Source of the DNA: Pseudomonas sp. R37(2017) | Lineage (GTDB): Bacteria > Pseudomonadota > Gammaproteobacteria > Pseudomonadales > Pseudomonadaceae | Direction: 5' to 3' | NCBI RefSeq assembly: GCF_002113375.1 | Contig: NZ_NEHO01000020.1 | Span: forward strand, 1-64,000 | Length of the DNA stretch: 64,000 bases | Shown: positions 8,938-16,301 of the stretch, one piece after another | Numbering within the stretch: position 1 is the stretch's first letter | How the letters are laid out: each line of letters starts with the position of its first letter | The notes under the pieces: generated by a model | Seen by the model: only the letters and a program-made list of their open reading frames with translations | The model's database searches: none | What the model was told of the DNA's origin: nothing | Program-made: the position numbers and the translations under genes

Positions 8938-10117
8938 CCAACTGTTCAAGCGCAAGAAAAAGCCGGACACCACCGAGCCGGCGCCGGACATTCGCAGCCA
9001 ACGGCCCAGTGCCGGAGAGCGGCGGGTCAGTGGGCTGAACGAAACGCTGTTTCTCGCACCGTTGCCGGTTTACACCGGGCAGGCGCAAGTGTCCCGGCGT
9101 AATTTTTCGGCGATGAACGAGACCTATCTGGAGTTGGGGGGGAGCAATTACGGGATGGTAGAGCAGGGAAAGAGATTGGCCTTTGGAGTATGGATTCCTC
9201 TGTTTGTGGCTTTTATAGCCCCAAGCCTATTCATCATGTACGGCGTACTTTTTTATCCAGAAAACTTTAAGACTCCCTGGCGCGATCTACTCCTGTTTAT
9301 TGAGGCGGGCAGCAAAGTAAGTCTCGCCTCCATTCTGCCAATAGGCGCCGTTATCTACGGCATGCTCTCCAACGTCCGAACCCTGGCCAAAAGCTACCCG
9401 GTGCGCTTCAACCGCCAACGTCGCGAAGTCTGCTACATCGACGACACCACCCACCGCGTGCTGATCGTGCCCTGGGAAAGTGTGGTGGCCTGGGTCGCCC
9501 GGAGCCAGGGTGTCACCAGCTACGGTGCCCTGCGCGATTACACCTTCGGCATGGGCCTGGAGGACGAAGAGCAGGACACAGTGCAGTTCATCCTGTCAGC
9601 CCAGCCCAGCGATGTGCATGCACTGGGCATGTGGGCGGCCATTCGCAACTACATGGAAGAAGGGGAACTGGTGGACACGCCAAACCCCATGCTCGTTGTT
9701 TTGGGACTGACGCCAACCGAGGACGAACTCAAGCCCTATGAAGGTCTGCATACATTTGAGATCGAGCGTAAAGGGGCACGTTTCATGGGCTCGCGAGACG
9801 ATGGTGCCGGACACCTGAGCGCCGAACAGCGCCACCGCTATGGGTACGGCAAGCGCACCCCATGGCCCCTGCGCTGGTGGTACGTGCGCCGCGTCCTGAC
9901 CTTCTGGAAAATGCCCTACCTGATCGCCGAATGGGCGCACCGCAAAGGCCGCCCGACCCTGCCTGACCGCGTGCAAGCCTGGTCACAACCGCTGCCCCCG
10001 GAACTATGGGCCCACCCCAGCCCGGCCCTGCAAAAAGCCAACGCCCTGGTCAAAACCGCCATGGACAAAAAAGGCGCGAACTTCATCGATGCCTGCAAAG
10101 CGGCGGGTCTGCATTGA
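8930..10117 (+). CDS. Immunity-like membrane protein, copy 2 (DUF6708 type)
   Basis: 395 residues and nearly identical to copies 1 and 3 over residues 1-75 and over most of the C-terminal domain. It differs sharply in the membrane pair and loop (WIPLFVAFIAPSLFIMYG, then a loop with EAGSKVSLAS) and in a second block near residues 245-300, where it has LVVLGLTPTEDEL and SRDDGAGHLSAEQRHRYG. These two variable blocks are the likely specificity region. I infer immunity to a related but different pore-forming effector. Its start overlaps the relic toxin tail by 8 bp exactly as copy 1 overlaps the real toxin. Confidence 0.7.
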   Translation: MFSQLFKRKKKPDTTEPAPDIRSQRPSAGERRVSGLNETLFLAPLPVYTGQAQVSRRNFSAMNETYLELGGSNYGMVEQGKRLAFGVWIPLFVAFIAPSLFIMYGVLFYPENFKTPWRDLLLFIEAGSKVSLASILPIGAVIYGMLSNVRTLAKSYPVRFNRQRREVCYIDDTTHRVLIVPWESVVAWVARSQGVTSYGALRDYTFGMGLEDEEQDTVQFILSAQPSDVHALGMWAAIRNYMEEGELVDTPNPMLVVLGLTPTEDELKPYEGLHTFEIERKGARFMGSRDDGAGHLSAEQRHRYGYGKRTPWPLRWWYVRRVLTFWKMPYLIAEWAHRKGRPTLPDRVQAWSQPLPPELWAHPSPALQKANALVKTAMDKKGANFIDACKAAGLH

Positions 10118-10122
10118 ATGCG

Positions 10123-10173
10123 GCGCCTTGCTGGTTCCTCTGCCGAGACGAAATGGCGACAGACGATGTTTAG
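10123..10173 (+). pseudogene. Relic of an effector C-terminus between copies 2 and 3
   Basis: The spacer reads in frame APCWFLCRDEMATDDV-stop, again the tip of a VasX-type toxin, with the stop overlapping the next immunity-like ATG by 8 bp. It resembles the first relic more than the resident toxin, especially in APxWFL. Confidence 0.65.
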
Positions 10174-11344
10174 CCGTCTGTTCAAACGCAAGAAGAAGCC
10201 CGACACCACCGAGCCGGCGCCGGACATTCGCAGTCAACGGCCCAGTGCCGGAGAGCGGCGGGTCAGTGGGCTGAACGAAACGCTGTTTCTCGCACCGTTG
10301 CCGGTTTACACCGGGCAGGCGCAAGTGTCCCGGCGTAATTTTTCGGCGATGAACGAGACCTATCTGGAGTTGGGAGGGAGCAACTTTGGGACCGTTGAAC
10401 AGGGAAAGAGGTTGGCAGTGTTTATTTTGATGATCTTGAATATGGCTTTTGTAGTGCCCTGTTTTGCAGTTTTGTATTGGGTGCTTTTTTATCCGGAAAA
10501 CATTCGTGAGCCTCTAAACGAACTTATAAATGCAATCAAGGTGTTTTCCAGTTATGCGCTTTTATCAATAATCCCAATTGGAGCAATGGTCTACGGCATG
10601 CTCTCCAACGTCCGAACCCTGGCCAAAAGCTACCCGGTGCGCTTCAACCGCCAACGTCGCGAAGTCTGCTACATCGACGACACCACCCACCGCGTGCTGA
10701 TCGTGCCCTGGGAAAGCGTGGTGGCCTGGGTCGCCCGGAGCCAGGGTGTCACCAGCTACGGTGCCCTGCGCGATTACACCTTCGGCATGGGCCTGGAGGA
10801 CGAAGAGCAGGACACAGTGCAGTTCATCCTGTCAGCCCAGCCCAGCGATGTGCATGCACTGGGCATGTGGACAGCCATTCGCAACTACATGGAAGACGGG
10901 GAACTGGTGGACACGCCAAGCCCCATGCTCGCGGCATTGAGCATCACCCTGAGCGAGGACGAACTCAAACCCTACGAAGGGCTGCACACGTTTGAAATCG
11001 AGCGGCTGGACGCCCGGTTCATGGGCGATCTCGACGATGGTATGGATGATGCCTACCGCAAGCGTTACGGGTATCCACAGCCCACCAGGTGGCCCCTGCG
11101 CTGGTGGTACGTGCGTCGCGTCCTGACCTTCTGGAAAATGCCCTACCTGATCGCCGAATGGGCGCACCGCAAAGGCCGTCCGACCCTGCCTGACCGCGTG
11201 CAAGCCTGGTCACAGCCCTTGCCCCCGGAACAATGGGCCCAACCCAGCCCGGCCCTGCAAAAAGCCAACGCCCTGGTCAAAACCGCCATGGACAAAAAAG
11301 GCGCGAATTTCATCGATGCCTGCAAAGCGGCGGGCCTGCATTGA
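10166..11344 (+). CDS. Immunity-like membrane protein, copy 3 (DUF6708 type)
   Basis: 392 residues. Outside the membrane segment it is almost identical to copy 1, including the block with LDDGMDDAYRKRYGYPQPTRW that copy 2 lacks. Its membrane helices differ from both (LMILNMAFVVPCFAVLYWV and LLSIIPIGAMVYGM). Between the helices it shares AIKVFSSYALL with copy 1. This mixture of shared and private blocks suggests recombination within the array. The function is inferred as in copy 1. Confidence 0.7.
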   Translation: MFSRLFKRKKKPDTTEPAPDIRSQRPSAGERRVSGLNETLFLAPLPVYTGQAQVSRRNFSAMNETYLELGGSNFGTVEQGKRLAVFILMILNMAFVVPCFAVLYWVLFYPENIREPLNELINAIKVFSSYALLSIIPIGAMVYGMLSNVRTLAKSYPVRFNRQRREVCYIDDTTHRVLIVPWESVVAWVARSQGVTSYGALRDYTFGMGLEDEEQDTVQFILSAQPSDVHALGMWTAIRNYMEDGELVDTPSPMLAALSITLSEDELKPYEGLHTFEIERLDARFMGDLDDGMDDAYRKRYGYPQPTRWPLRWWYVRRVLTFWKMPYLIAEWAHRKGRPTLPDRVQAWSQPLPPEQWAQPSPALQKANALVKTAMDKKGANFIDACKAAGLH

Positions 11345-11348
11345 GTGG

Positions 11349-11390
11349 GCTGCTGTTGCAAGAGACGAAATGGCGACGGACGATGTTTAG
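11349..11390 (+). pseudogene. Relic of an effector C-terminus before the truncated fourth copy
   Basis: After the stop of copy 3 the frame ending ARDEMATDDV-stop repeats the toxin tip. Only about nine codons (11364-11390) match well; the part before RDEM has diverged from the other relics. Confidence 0.55.
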
Positions 11391-11457
11391 CCGTCTGTTC
11401 AAGCGCAAAAAAACAGGCTGGAAAAAGTATTCGGAACGATTTTTTAACGAATCGTGA
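11383..11457 (+). pseudogene. Truncated fourth immunity-like copy
   Basis: The frame begins MFSRLFKRKK like the three full copies, then turns into TGWKKYSERFFNES and stops after 24 residues. The break lies inside the lysine-rich start. The array therefore once extended further, or a recombination event left this stump. A 16-bp perfect palindrome (TGAAGGTCGACCTTCA) follows at 11482-11497. Confidence 0.75.
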
Positions 11458-11540
11458 ACAACTGCTGTGATCTATTGAGGGTGAAGGTCGACCTTCATTT
11501 CGCCACCCTGCCTGGCTTTCCAAGCCCAGTGAATCCCTGA

Positions 11541-12593
11541 TTGAAACGCACAGATTCCACCTCTACTTCTGCAAAGCGTTTGGTGCTGCGAATGGTCACG
11601 CGTGGCTCAGGCATTGCCTTGGCTCTGTTACTGGCGGCCGGTGGTTACTGGCTGTTTACGCCGCCATCGCCGTACGTTCCGTTGAGCGGTCTGAACCCTG
11701 CATCGGTGTCGATGATCGCGGTGGGCGATCAGGGGAGCGGTGACTTGCAACAGTGGCGGGTGGGGCAAGCCATGGAGAGCGTTGCGTCCAGAGAGGGGCG
11801 CCTGGACATGGTGGTTTTCCTTGGCGACAACTTCTACGGCAAGCCATTGACCAGTACCCATGATGTCCGCTGGGAAACCCGATTCGAGCGAGTGTATTGG
11901 GGGCACTGGCTCAGCCATGTACCGTTTTACGCCGTGCTGGGTAACCACGATTACCCGGTGTCGCAAAAATACGAGATTGAGTACGGCCAACAGCACAAGG
12001 GCTCGGGTCGCTGGCAGATGCCGGCGAATTTCTACGTCAAGGATTTCGGAGACGTCGATGGGCGGCCATTGCTGCGGATGGTGTTCCTCGACACCTCGGC
12101 GCCACGTGAAAGTTTGCAGCAGCAAATCGATTTGATCGATCAGGCGTACCAGGCACCCGGACCGGCTCCGGTGTGGCGAATCGCAGCGTCCCATCACCCG
12201 GTGCGCAATCAAGGCCAGCATGGCGAGGACTCGGATCTGGTCACACGGCTCTTGCCGGTGTTGCAACGCAACCACGTCGATCTGCTTTTGTCGGGTCATG
12301 ACCACAACCAGCAATTGCTGTTGCGCGAAGGTGAACCCGCGTGGGTGATTTCCGGGGCGGGCGGCCAGAAGCTGTATGCCTTGCAAGCGCCAATACCGGA
12401 TAGCACCTTTACTGCCTCGCGGGCTGGTTTTGCCAAGCTCGACCTGAGTGCCACCCAACTCAGGCTGGGGTATTACAACGACCGAGGCGATCTGGAGTCC
12501 GGCTATCACTGGGCCAGAGACTGCCAGTGGATGGCCAAAGGCTGTTTGCTGCCCGAGCAACCGCAAGGGAACGTCGCGCAGATGGCCCAGTGA
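11541..12593 (+). CDS. Calcineurin-like metallophosphoesterase, exported
   Basis: 350 residues with an N-terminal membrane anchor or signal segment (about residues 24-40) and a binuclear-metal phosphoesterase domain. The motifs are VGDQGSGD, GDNFYG, GNHDYP, ASHHP and SGHDHNQ, in the order expected for the family, and the layout resembles purple-acid-phosphatase-like proteins of the periplasm. The substrate is unknown. The start is uncertain: TTG at 11541 gives MKRTDSTSTSAKRL, while ATG at 11592 still keeps the hydrophobic segment. It stands alone after the immunity array. Confidence 0.8.
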   Translation: MKRTDSTSTSAKRLVLRMVTRGSGIALALLLAAGGYWLFTPPSPYVPLSGLNPASVSMIAVGDQGSGDLQQWRVGQAMESVASREGRLDMVVFLGDNFYGKPLTSTHDVRWETRFERVYWGHWLSHVPFYAVLGNHDYPVSQKYEIEYGQQHKGSGRWQMPANFYVKDFGDVDGRPLLRMVFLDTSAPRESLQQQIDLIDQAYQAPGPAPVWRIAASHHPVRNQGQHGEDSDLVTRLLPVLQRNHVDLLLSGHDHNQQLLLREGEPAWVISGAGGQKLYALQAPIPDSTFTASRAGFAKLDLSATQLRLGYYNDRGDLESGYHWARDCQWMAKGCLLPEQPQGNVAQMAQ

Positions 12594-12647
12594 CGGACGG
12601 TGTGGCCCGGTTCAAGCCAGCGGTGGCCGTTAGACAAATGCGCAGGC

Positions 12648-12673
12648 AAAAAAAAGCCCGCGGGAGGGCGGGC
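12648..12673 (-). terminator. Hairpin with T tract on the minus strand
   Basis: GCCCGC and GCGGGC arms around GGGAGG are followed, when read on the minus strand, by eight T. It lies 55 bp after the metallophosphoesterase stop. The T run is on the wrong strand for that gene, so it may protect against transcription arriving from the right, or act only as a 3' hairpin. Confidence 0.5.
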
Positions 12674-13081
12674 AAACCGTAGTTTCTTGAATGAGCGAGA
12701 GAAATGTACAGGCTGGCGCGGGGTGGTGGGGTGAAGAAAAATTCATTTCGATCACAACCCCCGAACCAGAGCCTGCGGCACGTTTACGGTAAATGATCAG
12801 CGGCAAAGTCGGCTTCCAGGCGTGCACGTAAACGGCCCTGCGACAGGCCAGTTGGAATCGCTCGAAATCGCGCTCGTTCTGCTTGGCATAGCACTGCTGA
12901 GTGCGGTCATGAGGGCCAGTTCGGGCGATTGCGAATTGAGTGTAGAAGGGCTTTGCGGAGTGTTTCCGACGCTGACCTGGTTGGGACGGTGCCCTTGGTG
13001 TCGATTGTGTTGGGGATATGGGGTAGTCGTGGGGAGAGGCGGGCGCGTAGTACATACTCGCAATAATGTTCTGCATACGAT
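12674..13081. other. Non-coding stretch, nothing recognised
   Basis: About 400 bp between the hairpin and the HipB-like regulator. Open frames exist on both strands (for example 151 codons on the minus strand) but none has a convincing start site or a protein that I recognise. Confidence 0.4.
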
Positions 13082-13099
13082 ACATTTAAGTATAAATGT
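13082..13099. promoter_or_regulatory. Candidate operator: perfect inverted repeat before the regulator
   Basis: ACATTTA-AGTA-TAAATGT is a perfect inverted repeat centred 23 bp before the regulator ATG, in an otherwise GC-rich context. It fits an autoregulatory site of the adjacent HTH protein. It does not match the E. coli HipB operator sequence. Confidence 0.4.
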
Positions 13100-13113
13100 T
13101 ACGGTAACTGAAC

Positions 13114-13365
13114 ATGGAATACGCCCTGCTGATATCTCGACTCGGTGGCCAAATACGTGAAACGCGTATCAGGCGCGGTCTGACACAAGCTCGACTGGCT
13201 GAGCTCGCCGGTTTGACGCGGCAGAAAGTCATTGCTGTCGAAAAGGGGGCCGATACGGTTTCCATGAACGCTTACGCAAGAGTCTTGAGCGCTTTGGACT
13301 GCGAGCTCACCGTTATACCGGCGGCCATGCCGACCCTTGAAGAGCTTGGGGAGTTGTTCGAATGA
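13114..13365 (+). CDS. HipB-like XRE-family DNA-binding protein
   Basis: 83 residues with one helix-turn-helix of the Cro/CI type (IRETRIRRGLTQARLAELAG, then TRQKVIAVEKG) and a short C-terminal tail as in HipB antitoxins. The stop overlaps an ATG (ATGA) that opens a hipA-like frame, which is the normal hipBA arrangement. Because the toxin is reduced to a stump, this protein is probably an orphan antitoxin or repressor. An inverted repeat lies just upstream. Confidence 0.75.
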   Translation: MEYALLISRLGGQIRETRIRRGLTQARLAELAGLTRQKVIAVEKGADTVSMNAYARVLSALDCELTVIPAAMPTLEELGELFE

Positions 13366-13433
13366 AAATGACCTCCCTCAAAGTCAGTACCCCAGAGGGG
13401 CATAGCGGTCGAATCTTCACCAGCGGCATATAA
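13362..13433 (+). pseudogene. hipA stump, first 23 codons only
   Basis: The frame overlapping the hipB-like stop begins MKMTSLKVSTPEGHSGRI, which I recognise as the start of a Pseudomonas HipA-type kinase. It then diverges and stops after 23 residues, where about 400 would be expected. The kinase domain is absent, so no functional toxin is encoded here. Confidence 0.5.
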
Positions 13434-13488
13434 CGCGCGACAGCACCTTTCGCCCCGACGTTTGGCTAGTTTCAATACCAATGATAAT

Positions 13489-13518
13489 GGGCGACTTCGG
13501 GGAAGTTGCCCGTTTCTT
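13489..13518 (+). terminator. Terminator-like hairpin after the hipBA remnant
   Basis: A ten-pair stem (GGGCGACTTC and GAAGTTGCCC, one G-U pair) with a GGG loop is followed by GTTTCTTCT. It is a moderate intrinsic terminator for the regulator transcript. Confidence 0.5.
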
Positions 13519-13606
13519 CTCAAATCAAACCTAGATCCGCATCGTCACCCAACCACATGACGGGAGGGTGCAGTCGATGACGCTCATCGGCATCTATCGG
13601 TCCTTT

Positions 13607-13960
13607 TCAGGCCTCCACTTCGTCGAGTGGCGCGATGTTGTCGAGAGCCCGATTCACCAGCAACTGCGCCAGCACGGCCAACTGCTGGATCGCCAGGGCG
13701 ATGTTGCGACGCGAACTCTCAAGTTCACAGGCAAGGTCGGTGCTCATGACGTTGAGCGAGGCCAGAGTTTCGCTGGCGTGGGTGAGCAGGGAGGGGGTGT
13801 CGATGTTGGGGCGGATCGTGAAGACGTGGCTGACGGGGTCGAGATGATTGGGGTTGCGCAGGCGGGCGCTGATGGTGGGTTCGGTGGTTTTGGATAAGTC
13901 GATTTTGTCTTCAGCTAAATCAGCTGGAGTTTCCGGGGGATTAGGGCTGTTCTTTTTCAA
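13607..13960 (-). CDS. DUF6124-family small protein
   Basis: 117 residues, starting KKNSPNPPETP, with the family-like core HVFTIRPNIDTPSLLTHASETLASLNV and a C-terminal helix ending in the NRALDNI region. I recall this as DUF6124, very common in Pseudomonas in many paralogues and of unknown function. I chose the TTG at 13960 because GAGGAA lies about 8 nt upstream and the resulting N-terminus matches the family; the upstream ATG at 13996 would add 12 unlike residues. It stands alone. Confidence 0.75.
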   Translation of the reverse strand: MKKNSPNPPETPADLAEDKIDLSKTTEPTISARLRNPNHLDPVSHVFTIRPNIDTPSLLTHASETLASLNVMSTDLACELESSRRNIALAIQQLAVLAQLLVNRALDNIAPLDEVEA

Positions 13961-14293
13961 AATGGCATTCCTCACACTGTTTAGAGACGCTGCCATCCCC
14001 TGCTGTCAAACAGGATTGGGTGGCAGCTATACGCGGGTTGACAGACCGGAAGTGTGAGAACCCGGTGCACCCGAAGGTGCCCCGCGCACAGCCGCCATAA
14101 TCGTGACGACATGCGCGAACGCATGCTGTCTGATCAGGGAGGTGTGAAGAGTACACTTTTCAGCCTGTCAAAGCCGATCGCCGGTTTTCAGCGACTCCTG
14201 AAGGCTATCGCCGAGAAGCAGCCCCCGCCAGTTCATGAAAGGCGATGCGTGTTGCAGGAAATGTCCTAGGACGCGGTGAAGTCGTTGCACCGA
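13961..14293. other. Intergenic stretch, nothing recognised
   Basis: 333 bp upstream of the DUF6124 gene and downstream of the convergent side of the cysteine hydrolase. No gene, known RNA or clear terminator is seen; short inverted repeats such as GGTGCACCCGAAGGTGCCCC occur near 14063. Confidence 0.4.
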
Positions 14294-14755
14294 TCAAAGG
14301 TCACTTGATTTCACCGTGTGCTTGAAATGATGTTTCCAAAGCCTGACCCCCAACTCGCCCGTCCGGTCCAGTGACGACCCCACCGTCAAATCCGTGATCA
14401 GCGTCGGTTGCATACCCGCATCAAACAGCGCAAACCCCGCCGCGAGGCAGCAGGTCTCGGTCTGCAGACCGCACACCAACACGCGCTCGACGTTCAGGCT
14501 TTTCAGGTAGTCGATGGTTTCCGCTGTGGGCGCGTAGCCGTGCTTGATAAAGACGCGGTCGGCAGGGATCAGGCTGTCATCGTCCGGTGCAGGGTGCCAG
14601 CCGAGCTGTTTTTCGAAAGGGGTGATGGACTCGTCGTGACGCTCGACCGTGGCGACACTGGGCAGGGTGCCGATGAGTGTCTGGATGCCGTCGATCAGCC
14701 ATTGCGGCGGGGCGAAGCTGGGCTGTACGTCGATGATCAGGAGGGCTTGGCGCAT
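14294..14755 (-). CDS. Isochorismatase-family cysteine hydrolase
   Basis: 153 residues with the three catalytic positions of the family: Asp9 in LLIIDVQ, Lys71 in VFIKHGY and Cys102 in LQTETCCLAAG. The enzymes hydrolyse small amides or enol ethers such as nicotinamide or isochorismate. The protein is shorter than most nicotinamidases, and the substrate cannot be told from sequence. It stands alone on the minus strand. Confidence 0.85.
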   Translation of the reverse strand: MRQALLIIDVQPSFAPPQWLIDGIQTLIGTLPSVATVERHDESITPFEKQLGWHPAPDDDSLIPADRVFIKHGYAPTAETIDYLKSLNVERVLVCGLQTETCCLAAGFALFDAGMQPTLITDLTVGSSLDRTGELGVRLWKHHFKHTVKSSDL

Positions 14756-15046
14756 GAGTTTCTCGGCAGATGATCATGATATGGGCAAGTGTGGGTGCAC
14801 AATACTCTGGATAGTCTCGCTGCAGGCTTCGCCGGCAGGCCAGTTGCAAAGCCTGGTTGTTACCGATGTCCAACTTGCAACCCTGCACATATCGACCATT
14901 GCGCGGCTGCCCATGTGCTCCTATCGTCAGATTTCACGCGCTACAAAGTGCGTTTGTGAGCCGTGAGCGTACGATGTAATGCACGTTTTCGCTGAATTCC
15001 CGAGGGCGAACGAAGCGACCGAGCGATGTAGCCTTGGAGAAAAATC

Positions 15047-15310
15047 ATGATTCGCAAGCACTACTTAAAAGCCCTGGCAATGCTGCTCATCGCCGCTGGC
15101 GTGCAGTGGGTGACGCTGCCCGCCTTCGCGACCGAGCAGGGAGAGCAACGGCGAGAAGCTCGCGATACCCGGCAGGAAGGGCGCTCCGCTGCCAGGCAAG
15201 CCAAGGATCAATGCAGAAAGGGCAACGACAAGAGCAACGTGGAGTGCCGCCAGGACAAGCGCAGCACCAAGCAGGATACCCGTCGTACAGCTCGGGATAT
15301 CAAGTACTGA
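15047..15310 (+). CDS. Small secreted basic protein
   Basis: 87 residues: a signal peptide (residues 1-28, ending LPAFA) followed by a mature part rich in Arg, Lys, Gln, Glu and Asp with two cysteines (QCRKGN and VECRQD). GGAG stands about 10 nt before the ATG. The mature sequence is probably helical or unordered, with repeated RQxxR/DTRQ-like units (RREARDTRQEGRSAARQ, KRSTKQDTRRTARD). The function is unknown; a periplasmic nucleic-acid- or polyanion-binding role is a guess. Confidence 0.7.
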   Translation: MIRKHYLKALAMLLIAAGVQWVTLPAFATEQGEQRREARDTRQEGRSAARQAKDQCRKGNDKSNVECRQDKRSTKQDTRRTARDIKY

Positions 15311-15404
15311 TCGTTGGTGTTGGTCATGCGATTCGGGAGCCCGAGCGTGGCTGGCGATCAGGATCAACATCAATCCGTAGCAACCTTTGAAACTCCAGAT
15401 ACAG

Positions 15405-15429
15405 CGAAGCCCGTACTGGGCGGGCTTCG
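15405..15429 (+). terminator. Perfect hairpin downstream of the basic protein
   Basis: A 9-bp perfect stem (CGAAGCCCG and CGGGCTTCG) with a 7-nt loop lies 95 bp after the gene. The following sequence is only mildly T-rich (TTGGTGTTTC), so it is a weak terminator candidate. Confidence 0.45.
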
Positions 15430-15440
15430 TTGGTGTTTCA

Positions 15441-15455
15441 ATTGGTGGGCCGGGG
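15441..15455 (+). other. Candidate left attachment site (partial copy of ssrA 3' end)
   Basis: ATTGGTGGGCCGGGG matches the 3' end of ssrA as read on the + strand (TTTGGTGGAGCCGGGG at 29101-29116) apart from the first base and one missing A, and it lies in the same orientation, as needed for a direct repeat flanking an island. The match is short and imperfect, so this is a proposal only. It would place a 13.7-kb island between here and ssrA. Confidence 0.35.
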
Positions 15456-15740
15456 TAAACTGAAACCAATAGGTATCTATCTGTTTTATTGGTAAATAAT
15501 TAATGGATTACCTAGCTTGGAATACCAGTTGGAACGCTGCGTGATTTGGATTCCGATGGACGGTGCAACTTGAGCTCTGCCCCTTAAGCCGTCGGGATTG
15601 AACCTACCAAGCAAATAGTCGTGAAAACGTTAGCCATCGCTGGTGAAGAGTTGCTGTAGATCGTTGCGCGTCACCCGCGACAGACTGCTTTGAAGAGTCT
15701 TTTGGAGTGCTTGGAAATCGAGTGTCGAAAGCCGATAGGC
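15456..15740. other. Low-GC intergenic stretch at the island edge
   Basis: 285 bp. AT-rich words such as GGTAAATAATTAATGGATTA occur just inside the proposed left end. No gene is recognised before the stop of vsr. Confidence 0.4.
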
Positions 15741-16220
15741 TCAGTTTACTGTAAGCCGATCGCTGGGGACGAGTAGGTCGGAGAAATTGGGCCAAGATAC
15801 GTATTTTTGGGTACTGTCCGGTATCGTTTCCAGAAGCCAGTTCATCCCCGCTTCCGGTCCGCGTATTCCGCACTCCCAGAGCTCGATCACTCGCCAGCCT
15901 GACCTGAGCAGTTCCTCTCGGTTCCTGATGTCACGCTTCACGTTCTGATCGAATTTCGTTTGCCAAAAATCCTCGTGGGTCTTTGGGATCGTGGCATATC
16001 TGCAGCCCGGATGCCTGTGCCAGAAGCAACCATGAACGAAGATGCAGACACGGTGGCGAGGGAGTACGACATCGGGTTTGCCTGGAAGATTTCGCTGATG
16101 CAAGCGATACCTGAAGCCTTGCCGATGAAGCAGCTTCCTGACCTTCATCTCTGGCAATGTATCTCTGCCGCGGATGCCCGCCATCATTCGAGTCCTGACT
16201 TCTCTGCTGACTATGTCCAT
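15741..16220 (-). CDS. vsr: Very short patch repair endonuclease Vsr
   Basis: 159 residues. Vsr nicks DNA 5' of the T in T:G mismatches that arise by deamination of 5-methylcytosine, so it travels with cytosine methyltransferases. The family landmarks are present: RTRMMAGIRGRDT near the start, the catalytic Asp in GKPDVVLP, then FVHGCFWHRHPGCRYA with zinc and active-site residues, and the WECGIRG end. ATG at 16220 is preceded by GGGGGTTG. It is transcribed away from the methyltransferase genes and would limit the mutational load of the methylase. Confidence 0.92.
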   Translation of the reverse strand: MDIVSREVRTRMMAGIRGRDTLPEMKVRKLLHRQGFRYRLHQRNLPGKPDVVLPRHRVCIFVHGCFWHRHPGCRYATIPKTHEDFWQTKFDQNVKRDIRNREELLRSGWRVIELWECGIRGPEAGMNWLLETIPDSTQKYVSWPNFSDLLVPSDRLTVN

Positions 16221-16301
16221 GAACAACCCCCAGATGAGCTTGCCCCTGTAGCAGGATACCTCCTTGGAAAAACTATTCCGCTTCGCGAGCCAATTTAAAT
16301 C

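Larger units (their letters stand above)
7681..11412 (+). repeat. Tandem array of toxin-tail plus immunity-gene units
   Basis: Four tandem copies of a unit that begins with the end of the effector gene (GACGAAATGGYGACRGACGA followed by TGTTTAG) and runs into an immunity-like gene beginning MFSRLFKRKKK. Copies begin at about 7685, 8911, 10147 and 11364; the last stops after about 10 codons of the immunity gene. Long stretches are almost identical at nucleotide level between copies, so unequal recombination or gene conversion is expected, and assembly collapse is a risk. Confidence 0.9.

Noticed and set aside
11482..11497. 16-bp perfect palindrome TGAAGGTCGACCTTCA
   Set aside because: Too short and isolated to name as an operator or terminator; no T tract and no second copy noticed.
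12630..13085. 151-codon open frame on the minus strand
   Set aside because: No recognisable start signal or domain, and it runs through a terminator hairpin. Treated as non-coding.
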